From positions 310,001 to 374,000 of the forward strand of contig NZ_JAJEJR010000003.1 of the NCBI RefSeq assembly GCF_021390595.1: 64,000 nucleotides of DNA, in the 5' to 3' direction. The notes below the pieces were generated by a model, which was given only the letters and a program-made list of their open reading frames with translations, did no database searches and was not told the origin of the DNA. Below, one piece after another: positions 27,219 to 36,604 of the stretch. Made by a program: the position numbers and the translations under genes. The DNA comes from Paraburkholderia sp. HP33-1 (lineage in GTDB: Bacteria; Pseudomonadota; Gammaproteobacteria; Burkholderiales; Burkholderiaceae). Positions within the stretch are counted from its first letter, which is position 1; the number at the start of each line of letters is the position of its first letter.

Positions 27219-27689
27219 ATGGCCGTCCCGCGTTGCGGCACACGGCATCAGGTTAGTACTGTTGACGACATTCCTGAACGGCCATCGGTTCGGCCCGCCT
27301 CAGCGATTCCCCATCATTTGAGAAACCGCATTGATGATGCGGCACGTCGCCTCATTGTTAAATCATCCATAACGAATGCGACTTATCGACGTGAGCGATT
27401 CAGAAGTATGCATCGCGTGTCATATGACACACGCGGTACCGCGAATTGTTAATCCACGCATTCAATGAAATTCGGCGCTGCAGCATTGATCATCGATTCG
27501 ATCGAATAGCACGCCGCAGACCATTATCGGGTCTCGCGGTCAATTGACAAACGTCAACGGACAGACCATTCTTTTCGTGTGGTGGTTGCAGAGTAACGCG
27601 GCTGATCAGAGACAGGACTGGACGAGAGAGACTTTCCGTTCGAATCTGATTACAGATCCTTGTTAAGAAGGCAACTAAAAGGAATCCGA
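27219..27689. other. Intergenic region upstream of arcD-arcA
   Basis: About 470 bp, more AT-rich than its surroundings, with no gene recognised. It should hold the promoter of arcD-arcA. The inverted repeat at 27544-27557 is the only clear element. Confidence 0.5.
27544..27557. promoter_or_regulatory. FNR/ANR-like inverted repeat upstream of arcD
   Basis: TTGAC-AAAC-GTCAA has the arm length and 4-bp spacing of an FNR/ANR box (TTGAT-N4-ATCAA) with one symmetric change in each arm. It lies 133 bp before the arcD start. Anaerobic control of arginine deiminase operons by ANR is known in pseudomonads; here it is only suggested. Confidence 0.35.
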
Positions 27690-29111
27690 ATGGCGTCCAC
27701 TCCACAAAAAATGTCAAAGATGCAGCTCACCGGGATGGTGGTGGGCGGCATGGTCGGAGCCGGGATATTTTCCTTGCCACGGACTTTTGCTGGTGCCACC
27801 GGTCCGTTGGGCGCCGTGATTGCCTGGCTCGTTGCGGGCACCGGTATGTATATGCTGGCGCGCGTGTTTCAGGCGCTGGCGGAACGAAAGCCCGAGCTGG
27901 ACGCTGGTGTGTTTGCGTATGCGAAAGCGGGCTTTGGCGACTATCCGGGCTTTCTCTCCGCGTTCGGCTACTGGATCGGTAGCTGTATCGGCAACGTGTC
28001 GTACTGGGTGCTGATCAAGTCGACGCTCGGCGCGTTTTTTCCTGTGTTCGGCGACGGCAACACGGTCGTCGCGATCGTTGTCGCATCGATCGGCATCTGG
28101 CTATTTCATTTCATGATCCTGAAGGGCGTGCAGCAGGCGGCCTTCATCAACAGTGTCGTCACGGTCGCCAAGGTCATTCCGATTCTGGTGTTCATCGTGA
28201 TCCTGATCTTCGGCTTCCGGATGGACCTGTTCCAGGCCAACCTCTACGGTGGAGGACTTGAAGGCAATATCTTCGAGCAGGTACGGGCCACGATGCTGGT
28301 CACTGTGTTCGTGTTCATCGGTATCGAAGGGGCGAGCGTTTATTCCCGTTATTCAAAGAAGCGCTCGGATGTCGGCCAGGCGACGATTCTGGGCTTCGTC
28401 GTCGTCACCTCGCTGATGGTGCTCGTGACGTTGCTGCCTTACGCGGTGCTCCAGCGCGCAGACATCGCGGACATGCGGCAGCCGTCGATGGCGGCGGTGC
28501 TCGAAGCGGTGGTCGGTCATTGGGGCGCAGTTTTTGTCAGCATAGGTCTGCTGGTTTCGGTGCTGGGCGCTTATCTCGCCTGGTCGCTGATCTGCGCCGA
28601 AGTGATGTTCACGGCGGCAAAGACCGAAGACATGCCCGCCGTGTTCGCGAGGGAAAACGCCAACAAGGTACCTGCCAATGCGTTGTGGCTGACCAACATC
28701 GTGGTGCAGCTGCTCGTCTTCAGTACGTACTTCTCTCGAGATGCGTTCGCGCTGATGCTGAATCTGACGAGTGCGATGTCGTTGATTCCTTACCTGTTCG
28801 TCGCGGCGTTCGGCGTCATGAACGCGAATCGTGGCGATGGTTACGACGTGCGCCCTGAAGAACGCCGGCGCGATCTGATCATGGCCGCAATCGCGGCGAT
28901 CTATACGGTCTTCATGATCTGGGCGGGCGGCCTGAAATTCATTCTGCTTTCCGCCGTTCTGTATGCGCCGGGAACGGCGCTCTATATCTGGGCCCGGCGC
29001 GAGCAGAACAAGAACGTCTTCATCGCTTCCGACTGGATCATTTTTATCGTTGCGGTCATTGGCGCGATCATCGGCATCTTTGGCCTCGCGACTGGAAGGA
29101 TCGCGCTCTAG
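27690..29111 (+). CDS. arcD: Arginine/ornithine antiporter
   Basis: This is a 473-aa inner-membrane antiporter with about 12 helices. It has the APC motif GGMVGAGIFSLPRTFAGATGPLGAVIAW, KPELDAGVFAYAKAGFGDYPGFLSAFGYW and FIGIEGASVYSRYSKKRSDVG. The start at 27690 is preceded by AAGGAA; an upstream frame extension of 10 codons is rejected. It lies 46 bp upstream of the arginine deiminase gene on the same strand, the classical arcD-arcA pairing, which supports exchange of arginine for a deimination-pathway product. It is very similar to the permeases at 4037 and 2478. Confidence 0.9.
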   Translation: MASTPQKMSKMQLTGMVVGGMVGAGIFSLPRTFAGATGPLGAVIAWLVAGTGMYMLARVFQALAERKPELDAGVFAYAKAGFGDYPGFLSAFGYWIGSCIGNVSYWVLIKSTLGAFFPVFGDGNTVVAIVVASIGIWLFHFMILKGVQQAAFINSVVTVAKVIPILVFIVILIFGFRMDLFQANLYGGGLEGNIFEQVRATMLVTVFVFIGIEGASVYSRYSKKRSDVGQATILGFVVVTSLMVLVTLLPYAVLQRADIADMRQPSMAAVLEAVVGHWGAVFVSIGLLVSVLGAYLAWSLICAEVMFTAAKTEDMPAVFARENANKVPANALWLTNIVVQLLVFSTYFSRDAFALMLNLTSAMSLIPYLFVAAFGVMNANRGDGYDVRPEERRRDLIMAAIAAIYTVFMIWAGGLKFILLSAVLYAPGTALYIWARREQNKNVFIASDWIIFIVAVIGAIIGIFGLATGRIAL

Positions 29112-29121
29112 ATCTGGTTGA

Positions 29122-30417
<1,296 letters not shown>

Positions 30418-30792
30418 TCAGTCAGGCGAATCGATCTGGCGGGTGACTGCCAATGTGTCGCCCGCTCGCTGAAGTGGCGAGCGGGCGCGATCTGCGCCGT
30501 CGCGTCGATGAGCATCGGCGGCTCGGCTAATCGCCGCGTCGAGACACGCGGTAGCCGTGGGCAGGTCCGCCTTGAAGTCGAACTTCCTTTTACTATACTT
30601 TTTAACGACTTCGAGTCGCGCCTGAAATATCGAATTTGATATCTCGCGATTTAGAAGGATTGCATTCGCTAGACCAGCGATCGCCGCAATAAAGTTCGAG
30701 TTAATGGATCTGCGAGTACCTGGATGATCACTTTCACGTCGATCACGTGAATGCCCGGAGCTTTCTTCCATCCACCGTACGGAGGTTCGAAC
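30418..30792. other. Intergenic region after arcA with a strong hairpin and a palindrome
   Basis: A perfect 11-bp stem CGCCCGCTCGC/GCGAGCGGGCG (30459-30469 and 30477-30487) lies 42 bp past the arcA stop. It may act as a terminator although no U run follows. Further on, TTCACGT/ACGTGAA (30733-30751) is a 7-bp inverted repeat about 40 bp upstream of the next gene. The 117-codon minus-strand frame here has no recognisable product. Confidence 0.45.
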
Positions 30793-31134
30793 ATGAATAA
30801 ACGCATTGTTGCGCCACTCGTCGCCTTGTCATTTACCGGCTTGTCCGCGCTCGCGATTGCGGCTGGACCGCCGCCGCAGGACGAGGGCGGTGGCCAGATG
30901 GCCGGAGGAATGCCCCGTCAGCAGGTGATGCCGTCGATTCCGCATCGTGACTGGCATAAAGGCCAGCGTGTGCCCGCCGAATACCGTCATTACAACTTCA
31001 TCATGGACGACTGGCGTGGACACGGCCTCGATGCGCCGCCGCGTGGGCATAAATGGCTAGGTGTCAATGGCGACTATGTGCTCGTCACGACGAACAACTG
31101 GACCATTTCCAACATAGTCTCAGGAACGCAGTAA
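30793..31134 (+). CDS. RcnB-like periplasmic protein
   Basis: This is a small exported protein of 113 aa. A signal peptide (MNKRIVAPLVALSFTGLSALAIAA) is followed by a Gly/Gln/Pro-rich linker and the compact RcnB domain WHKGQRVPAEYRHYNFIMDDWRGHGLDAPPRGHKWLGVNGDYVLVTTNNWTI. GGAGG lies 9 bases before the ATG at 30793. RcnB of E. coli affects nickel and cobalt homeostasis, but most homologues are uncharacterised and metal binding is not evident from this sequence. It stands alone between arcA and the hip locus. Confidence 0.8.
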   Translation: MNKRIVAPLVALSFTGLSALAIAAGPPPQDEGGGQMAGGMPRQQVMPSIPHRDWHKGQRVPAEYRHYNFIMDDWRGHGLDAPPRGHKWLGVNGDYVLVTTNNWTISNIVSGTQ

Positions 31135-31148
31135 TGCTTCATCTTGGT

Positions 31149-31193
31149 GCCCAGGTTATGCGGCGCTGGGCATTAGCGCCGGATAACCTGGGC
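31149..31193. terminator. Long intergenic stem-loop, probable terminator
   Basis: 18-bp arms (31149-31166 and 31176-31193) pair with one mismatch around a 9-base loop; they begin GCCCAGG and end CCTGGGC. It follows the RcnB-like gene by 15 bp and also lies beyond the end of the minus-strand hip/MFS segment, so it may serve both directions. No long U run is visible. Confidence 0.6.
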
Positions 31194-31235
31194 AATGCTT
31201 TGACACGACATGATTACGTCATTGTCGCTATGGGT

Positions 31236-31412
31236 TTACTGCTGCGTATCGTGTAGCCGATCAGGAACGAACAATGCAGTCAGGCCGCTCAGAAAGAACA
31301 CCGCGCCGACCACGAGAAAGCCAAGACCAATCGAGAACTGCGTGGCGATAAAGCCGATGATGATCGGCGCTGCCCCCGAACAGAAACGGCCGCGCAATGC
31401 ATGCGCGGGCAT
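31236..31412 (-). pseudogene. C-terminal remnant of an MFS transporter
   Basis: Reading the minus strand in one frame from 31412 to a stop at 31236-31238 gives the end of a major-facilitator permease, ending IGLGFLVVGAVFFLSGL then TALFVPDRLHDTQQ. It contains the last membrane helix and the polar tail but none of the first ten helices. The frame runs back without a stop to the hipA stop codon at 31458-31460, so the junction lies in 31412-31457. It looks like a transporter gene truncated when the hip locus arrived or the intervening DNA was deleted. Confidence 0.6.
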
Positions 31413-31457
31413 CTGCTGAGCGTGCAGGGGCGCGCGTCGGCGAAGGCCGATGGAGCT

Positions 31458-32783
31458 TTACTGGGCAAGCTTCCGGTTCAACCGGCGCATGCCTTCGAAT
31501 ACCGCATCGGCCACGTCCGGCGGAAAGTCGGCGGGCAATTGCGACGACACGGCGTCGATCACGGTCTGCGTTTGCGCGGTCAACTGATCGATCAGCGTAT
31601 CGACATCCGCGGCGGAAAAGCCGACCCGCTGCCCTTCGGCGACCCAATGCCGGCGCTGGATCTGATTGAGCAGGTAGTGGACGTTCTTGCCGCGAACCGC
31701 CATCGCCAGTTTCACTTTTTGCACCGCCAGGCGCCCCGCGCCGCTGCCGATGATCGGATGCGCGGACAGCACGTCATAAAGCGGTGTGGATTCGTAGCGA
31801 TTGCCGGGCAGATGCGCGATGCTGAAGTTCTTCGCGTGGCCATCGGTCGCGGCGAGCAGCCAGAAAACGAGCTGCGTCGCGAAGAAGTTGCGTCGGTCCG
31901 CAGCCGCGCGCGCGGACCCCGCGAGTATCTCCATGATCGCCTCGATGCCCGGACCGCCGTCCGACTCGTACTTGTGCAGCGCCGACGTGCCGGTGGCCTG
32001 GCACATGTCCTCCTGCGGTAGCCGCACGATCCACGTGGCGTCACTCGACGCACGGCGATCGAAGCGCTCGACGATCAATACCTTCTGCTCGTCGAATCGC
32101 GCGATTTCGCAGCGCGCGACGGGTAGCCCATATGCAGCGACGATCTGCGAGCACAGCCATTCGTTTTCCACCGACGTGCGCATGTCGGCGCGCATGTTGC
32201 CGACGAGCCCGAGCGGCAGCTTGAAAATGTGCGTGGTCGGCGTGCTGCCTTCGGGCAGCAGCCATCGGTTGCGATGAAGGAGCAGCGCGGTTTTTTCCTG
32301 CGCGCCGGCGATCGACAGACGCAGATCTTCGAGCGGATCGTGCTGCCCGAGCGGCGCCGTCGACGTCGTGCCACGCAGCAGCGCCGCGATTTCGCGGTCG
32401 CTGAGTTCGCGCCCGCGGATGCTGGTCAGATCGGTCGGTTCTTCATCCGGCGGCAGTAGTTGCAGCGCGCCGACGCAGTCGCGTCCGAGCGCGGTGAGCA
32501 ACGCAAACGGCGCGGTGCTGCCGGTCCGGTAGCGCGCGGCGATGCGACGCCGGATCGGTTCGCTGTCGGGCAGCAGGTTGTCGAAATAGTCGGCGACGAT
32601 CTGGCCGCGATACGGCTGATTGCCCGGGGTGAACGGCAGCGACAGCGATAGCGGGCGTCCTTGCGGATCGTGGATCCATTCGTCGCCATAGGTCAGACGT
32701 TCGCCGCTGCGTGTCGTTTCCCACGAGCCGACCGGCAGGCCGTTCATCCACAGGTTCAGGCGGTTTGGTGTGCTGCGCGCCAT
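31458..32783 (-). CDS. hipA: HipA-family serine/threonine kinase toxin
   Basis: This 441-aa kinase belongs to the HipA persistence toxin family (E. coli HipA phosphorylates glutamyl-tRNA synthetase). All key parts are present: the regulatory autophosphorylation loop LSIAGAQEKTALL (Ser157), the lysine strand HIFKLP, VERFDR, the substrate loop LPQEDMCQATG, catalytic ATDGHAKNFS (Asp314, Asn319) and the metal-binding Asp337 in PLYDVLS. The N-terminal HipA_N subdomain (FDNLLPDSEPIRRRIAARYRT) is intact. It begins 2 bp after the antitoxin stop. No residue appears lost, so the toxin is probably active. Confidence 0.93.
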   Translation of the reverse strand: MARSTPNRLNLWMNGLPVGSWETTRSGERLTYGDEWIHDPQGRPLSLSLPFTPGNQPYRGQIVADYFDNLLPDSEPIRRRIAARYRTGSTAPFALLTALGRDCVGALQLLPPDEEPTDLTSIRGRELSDREIAALLRGTTSTAPLGQHDPLEDLRLSIAGAQEKTALLLHRNRWLLPEGSTPTTHIFKLPLGLVGNMRADMRTSVENEWLCSQIVAAYGLPVARCEIARFDEQKVLIVERFDRRASSDATWIVRLPQEDMCQATGTSALHKYESDGGPGIEAIMEILAGSARAAADRRNFFATQLVFWLLAATDGHAKNFSIAHLPGNRYESTPLYDVLSAHPIIGSGAGRLAVQKVKLAMAVRGKNVHYLLNQIQRRHWVAEGQRVGFSAADVDTLIDQLTAQTQTVIDAVSSQLPADFPPDVADAVFEGMRRLNRKLAQ

Positions 32784-32785
32784 GC

Positions 32786-33256
32786 TTACCAGTCCTCCCG
32801 TTTCTTGCTGGGGTTGGCCGCGGTGGTCTTCGGGGCAGCGCTGGCGGATTTGGCTGCTTTGGCCGTGGTGCTGTCTCTGGCCTCCCGGGTCGATGTGCGG
32901 GCCGCGCGTTGCGCCGGGCCTTGTGCGCTAGCCTGCTTTTGCACCGGCGCTGCCTGTTTGAGCGGCACGTGCGTGGCGCGGCGGGAGAGGGTGCGGTTCG
33001 GCGGCGGCGCGGCGTTTTCCACGGCGACGCTTGGCGCGGATCCGCTCTGCGTGAGTTTCAGATCGACCTGCAAGACTCGCAACACCTTGAAGAGCCGTTC
33101 GACGCTGACGGCCGCCGGATTTGCCTCTAGCTGTGCGTAGGTCTGTTGCGTGACCCCGAGATGCGCGGCCATTGCGGCCTGCGTGAGGCCGGCGGCCTTC
33201 CTGAAGCCCTGCAGGATCGGTCTCAGTTGGCTCAGTGTCTTGATGGCGTAGTCCAC
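32786..33256 (-). CDS. hipB: HipB-like antitoxin with long basic tail
   Basis: This is a 156-aa DNA-binding antitoxin and autorepressor. Residues about 8-70 form an XRE helix-turn-helix (LRPILQGFRKAAGLTQAAMAAHLGVTQQTYAQLEANPAAVSVERLFKVL). Residues 75-156 are a low-complexity Ala/Lys/Pro/Thr-rich tail ending KKREDW. E. coli HipB is only about 88 aa, so this tail is unusually long; HipB ends in a flexible Trp-terminated tail, and the final Trp here is reminiscent of that. The start is GTG at 33256 with CGGAGA upstream. It forms an operon with hipA. Confidence 0.87.
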   Translation of the reverse strand: MDYAIKTLSQLRPILQGFRKAAGLTQAAMAAHLGVTQQTYAQLEANPAAVSVERLFKVLRVLQVDLKLTQSGSAPSVAVENAAPPPNRTLSRRATHVPLKQAAPVQKQASAQGPAQRAARTSTREARDSTTAKAAKSASAAPKTTAANPSKKREDW

Positions 33257-33312
33257 GGTCGGTCTCCGGTTCCGCTGCGACGGCGTAACAGGTCAAAGCC
33301 TGTAAGTGATCG

Positions 33313-33344
33313 ATACAGTTTATACTCTGTATTTTGCAAATACA
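33313..33344. promoter_or_regulatory. Operator-like inverted repeats upstream of hipB
   Basis: ATACAG-N8-CTGTAT (33313-33332) has the same arm-spacer geometry as E. coli hip operators (TATCC-N8-GGATA). A second, overlapping inverted repeat TGTATTT-TGC-AAATACA covers 33328-33344. They lie 57-88 bp before the hipB start in an AT-rich promoter zone, as expected for HipB autorepression. Confidence 0.6.
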
Positions 33345-34099
33345 AGCTAAAGGCTGTTAATGATGAGGACGGGCGCATTCGAAATGGCCCCCGGCAACCC
33401 TCGTCAATAATGCAACTAACCGTCAGCCACGCGTCGTCAAGCCCTTCGCTGCTGCGCAGCCATTCCGGCGCGGGCCAGGCGCGATCAACCGGGAGCTGTT
33501 CGACGTTCGAGCAGGGTGTGAGAAATCTGCTCGATCAGCGACAAAGATGATGCACAAGCGCATCAATAGAAAATCGCATCGGTTTCACTATTGGTTCGTA
33601 CTGTTACCGGAAGAAGAAACGACTCGACCGGAAATAAATCAATGCCAATCGCTATCAATTGGCAGTCTAATCAGGAAGCCGAACGAAAAACCGGTGAGTG
33701 CTTACGCGCGTTGCGTCGCTTCCTTTCATTGGTCGAATGGCATTTGACACAATGTCACATCGGTACGCATCGCGCGGAATTGGACTTGGAAATTGCAAAA
33801 AAGGCTATAGACTCTAAAGCGTGTCTGACGCGGCAAGGACACCACGAGCCCACTCGTTGCGCGCGTACAGCACGTATGCAAATCATTCCAATCCTTCACG
33901 AGACTTTCCGACATCAAGGTGTCTATTCACTGATACGACCCGACGCCAATAGAACCCGAACCGACGTCCCACGCCGACCGCTGAACCGGACAGGAGATTC
34001 GACGAGGCACACAGACCATTCTTCCAAATAGACCGATCGAGGCCGCCCGTTGCGGTCGGCGGTGGGCCGCTGGAGAACGTAACTTCCTTGGAGCATGCG
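33345..34099. other. Intergenic region between hipB and the small envelope genes
   Basis: About 750 bp without a recognisable gene on either strand. Short frames lack ribosome sites and motifs. The part 33540-33990 is less GC-rich than its surroundings, which fits decayed or recently acquired DNA around the hip locus. Confidence 0.45.
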
Positions 34100-34474
34100 A
34101 TGGCAATCAAATCACAATGGCGAGCGCTGTTATCTCTGACATTCCTGTCGCTGGCAATGATAGGCAATGTCGCGCGAGCGGAGATTCCAATAGTCACGGG
34201 CCAGCAATGGATGGCGTCCACTGATGAGCAGAAGAAAGCGTATCTGATCGGTATCGCGAATGTGATCGACGTCGAGCGTGCCTATGCGGGCAACATGGCG
34301 AACAGCGACGACATCGCGCAGCGCTTCGGCAAGGGCATGCAGGGCCAGACGCTCGACAGCGTGCGTCAAGGCCTCGACAGCTACTACGCCGCCAATCCCG
34401 CGATGATCCAGCACCCGGTGATCGAGACCCTCTGGTTCCAGATGGTCGTGCCCGGCCTGAAGAAAAATCAATAG
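34100..34474 (+). CDS. Hypothetical periplasmic protein
   Basis: This 124-aa protein has a signal peptide (MAIKSQWRALLSLTFLSLAMIGNVARA) and a mature part of about 97 residues, predicted mainly helical. The mature part has blocks WMASTDEQKKAYLIGIANVIDVERAY and LDSVRQGLDSYYAANP, then WFQMVVPGLKKNQ. It has no cysteine and no family I can name with confidence. TTGGAG precedes the ATG. The glycine-zipper lipoprotein gene follows after 11 bp, so the two form an operon and may act together in the envelope. Function unknown. Confidence 0.7.
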   Translation: MAIKSQWRALLSLTFLSLAMIGNVARAEIPIVTGQQWMASTDEQKKAYLIGIANVIDVERAYAGNMANSDDIAQRFGKGMQGQTLDSVRQGLDSYYAANPAMIQHPVIETLWFQMVVPGLKKNQ

Positions 34475-34485
34475 GGAGAACGATC

Positions 34486-34701
34486 ATGAAACGACTTGGA
34501 TGGATCGTCAGTATTGGCGCACTGGTCGCGATGATCGGTTGCACGGACATGAGCCCGCGGACGCAAGGAACAGTTGGCGGCGCGGCACTCGGCGCGGGTG
34601 CCGGTGCAGGCATCGCGGCGATCTCCGGCGGCGATGCGTGGACCGGCGCGCTCATAGGCGGGGCGGCGGGTGGCGTCGCCGGCAATATCCGCGGCCGTTA
34701 G
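34486..34701 (+). CDS. Small glycine-zipper lipoprotein
   Basis: This 71-aa lipoprotein has a signal ending in the lipobox MIGC (Cys19). The mature part contains two Gly/Ala-rich hydrophobic stretches (TVGGAALGAGAGAGIAAISGG and TGALIGGAAGGVAGNI) of the glycine-zipper type seen in OsmB/YMGG proteins. Such proteins insert in or bridge the outer membrane and are often stress-induced. GGGAGA precedes the ATG; a strong terminator follows 22 bp after the stop. Second gene of a two-gene unit with the 34100 protein. Confidence 0.82.
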   Translation: MKRLGWIVSIGALVAMIGCTDMSPRTQGTVGGAALGAGAGAGIAAISGGDAWTGALIGGAAGGVAGNIRGR

Positions 34702-34723
34702 TCATTGCCCGCGAGCAGGCAAG

Positions 34724-34757
34724 GCCGGGGCGCGGCGTGGGCCGCGCCCCGGCTTTT
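34724..34757 (+). terminator. Rho-independent terminator after the lipoprotein gene
   Basis: A perfect 13-bp GC-rich stem GCCGGGGCGCGGC/GCCGCGCCCCGGC with a 4-base loop is followed by TTTT. It closes the two-gene envelope operon. Confidence 0.88.
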
Positions 34758-34987
34758 CGTCAATGAACCGGACGCATCGCTGAACCGCCATGCCCGCATC
34801 GGGCATATCGCTATTCCCGGCAATGCGTTAATGATTCCGCGTCGCGCGCCCACGGGACAAAGTTTGAACCGGTGATTGAAAGCACTTAGCATATCCACAC
34901 CGGAAGCCGTCGCGATGACGGCATGCGCACACAACGCAGAGAGCAGCCTGCGCGCGGTGCAACCTTCATCTCATCAAGAGAACACGA

Positions 34988-36553
34988 ATGCTGCGCACGT
35001 CACTGAAGGTAATAAAGATAAGTGCATGGGTCGTGGTGCTGCTGGCAGTGCTCGCATTCGGGCTGCGCGCGTGGTACTCGAAGCGTGGGCCGGAGCTGTC
35101 GGTATGGCACACCTATGTGCCGCGCGAAATGACCGTCGAGGAAATGGACACCGCCGACTGGAATGCGTATATCAAGGCCGAGAACCGGATTTTCGAGGAC
35201 GTGCGTGTCAATGTCGTCGAAAAGTTGCGGCCGTCCGAGCGCATTCCGGCGAACCGCTATTACGAGGGCTCACCGATCTTTCCGTGGCATTTCGCCCAAA
35301 ACTGGAATCACTCGTACATTCTCGAGCCCTCGGGGGCACCCGTCGGCGCCGTCGTGCTGCTGCACGGCATGACGGATGCGCCGTTCAGTATGCGGCATAT
35401 CGCGCGTCGTTATCGCGATCGCGGTTTCGTCGCGATTGGCATCCGCCTGCCGGGACATGGCACGGTGCCGGCCGGGCTCACCGACGTCCACTGGCAGGAA
35501 TGGACCGCGGCCACACGGCTCGCGGTGCGGGAAGCGCGCCGTCGCGTGGGGCCGGGGAAACCGATCGAACTGGTCGGCTTTTCGAACGGCGGCGCGCTCG
35601 CGCTGCAGTACGCGTTCGACGCGATCGAGAATCCCGCGCTGGCGCGTCCGACGCGCGTCGTGTTGATCTCGCCGATGATCGGCGTCACCCGTTACGCGCG
35701 CTTTGCCGGTCTCGTCGCATTGCCCGCACTATTACCGGCCTTTGCGCCCGCCGCATGGCTCGGCATCGTGCCGGAGTTCAATCCGTTCAAGTACAACTCG
35801 TTTCCAGTGAATGGCGCGCGGCAGTCTCATTTGCTGACGAGCGTGATTCAGGAGCAGATCGCGAGGCTCGAGCGCGAGAATCGGCTCGATACGTTGCCGC
35901 CTATCCTGACGTTCCAGTCGGTGACGGATTTCACGGTCAGCACGCCCGCGGTGATGTCGGCGCTCTACGACAAGCTGCCCGAGAACGGCAGCGAAGTCGT
36001 GCTGTTCGACTTGAACCGCAGCGTGCGCTTCAGGACGTTCCTGCGCGTCGCGTCGTACACGGCGTTGTCGCGGTTGTTGCGCATCGGTCCGCAGAACTAT
36101 CGGACCACGGTGATCGCCAACGCGTCGCCGGACTCGGCGCATACCGTCGAGCGCAGCGTTTATGCGGGCGAAGTGCAAACGCGCGTGAAGCCGCTGGATA
36201 TTGACTACCCGCAGGATATTTTCTCGTTGTCGCACGTCGCGATTCCGTTCCCGATCACCGACGCGCTGTACGGCATCGCGCCGGACGACTCGGAGAACTT
36301 CAATGAGAACCTTGGCACGCTCGCGCCGCGCGGCGAACGCGGCACGCTGATTCTGACGCTCGATTCGATGTTCCGCATCGCGTCGAACCCGTTCTTTCCG
36401 TATCTGCTGCAACGTGTCGATGAAGGCATCGGCAAGATGCCGCCGCCGGTCGTCAAGTCGCCGCCACGCACGCATGAAACTGCGGACGGTCAGCCCGACG
36501 ATTTCGCGGCGGATCTGAGCGCGCTCGAGCAGGTCGGCTCCGATGAACCTTGA
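34988..36553 (+). CDS. Membrane-anchored alpha/beta hydrolase
   Basis: This is a 521-aa serine hydrolase with an N-terminal membrane anchor (about residues 10-30, SAWVVVLLAVLAFGLRAW). The fold is marked by VVLLHGMTDAPFS (oxyanion hole), RLPGHGTVPAG, the nucleophile elbow GFSNGG (Ser199), a candidate acid in FQSVTDFTVS and the His in SLSHVAIPFP. It looks like a lysophospholipase/carboxylesterase facing the periplasm. The long C-terminal region after the His (about 90 residues) is not recognised. It is convergent with the xylanase gene, 51 bp apart. Confidence 0.8.
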   Translation: MLRTSLKVIKISAWVVVLLAVLAFGLRAWYSKRGPELSVWHTYVPREMTVEEMDTADWNAYIKAENRIFEDVRVNVVEKLRPSERIPANRYYEGSPIFPWHFAQNWNHSYILEPSGAPVGAVVLLHGMTDAPFSMRHIARRYRDRGFVAIGIRLPGHGTVPAGLTDVHWQEWTAATRLAVREARRRVGPGKPIELVGFSNGGALALQYAFDAIENPALARPTRVVLISPMIGVTRYARFAGLVALPALLPAFAPAAWLGIVPEFNPFKYNSFPVNGARQSHLLTSVIQEQIARLERENRLDTLPPILTFQSVTDFTVSTPAVMSALYDKLPENGSEVVLFDLNRSVRFRTFLRVASYTALSRLLRIGPQNYRTTVIANASPDSAHTVERSVYAGEVQTRVKPLDIDYPQDIFSLSHVAIPFPITDALYGIAPDDSENFNENLGTLAPRGERGTLILTLDSMFRIASNPFFPYLLQRVDEGIGKMPPPVVKSPPRTHETADGQPDDFAADLSALEQVGSDEP

Positions 36554-36604
36554 GATGCCGGTTGCCTGAGTCGAGCTGAAGGCATTTCTGCTTGAAGATC
36601 GACG

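Noticed and set aside
30418..30771. 117-codon minus-strand frame after arcA
   Set aside because: No recognisable product or ribosome site, and it includes the perfect hairpin after arcA.
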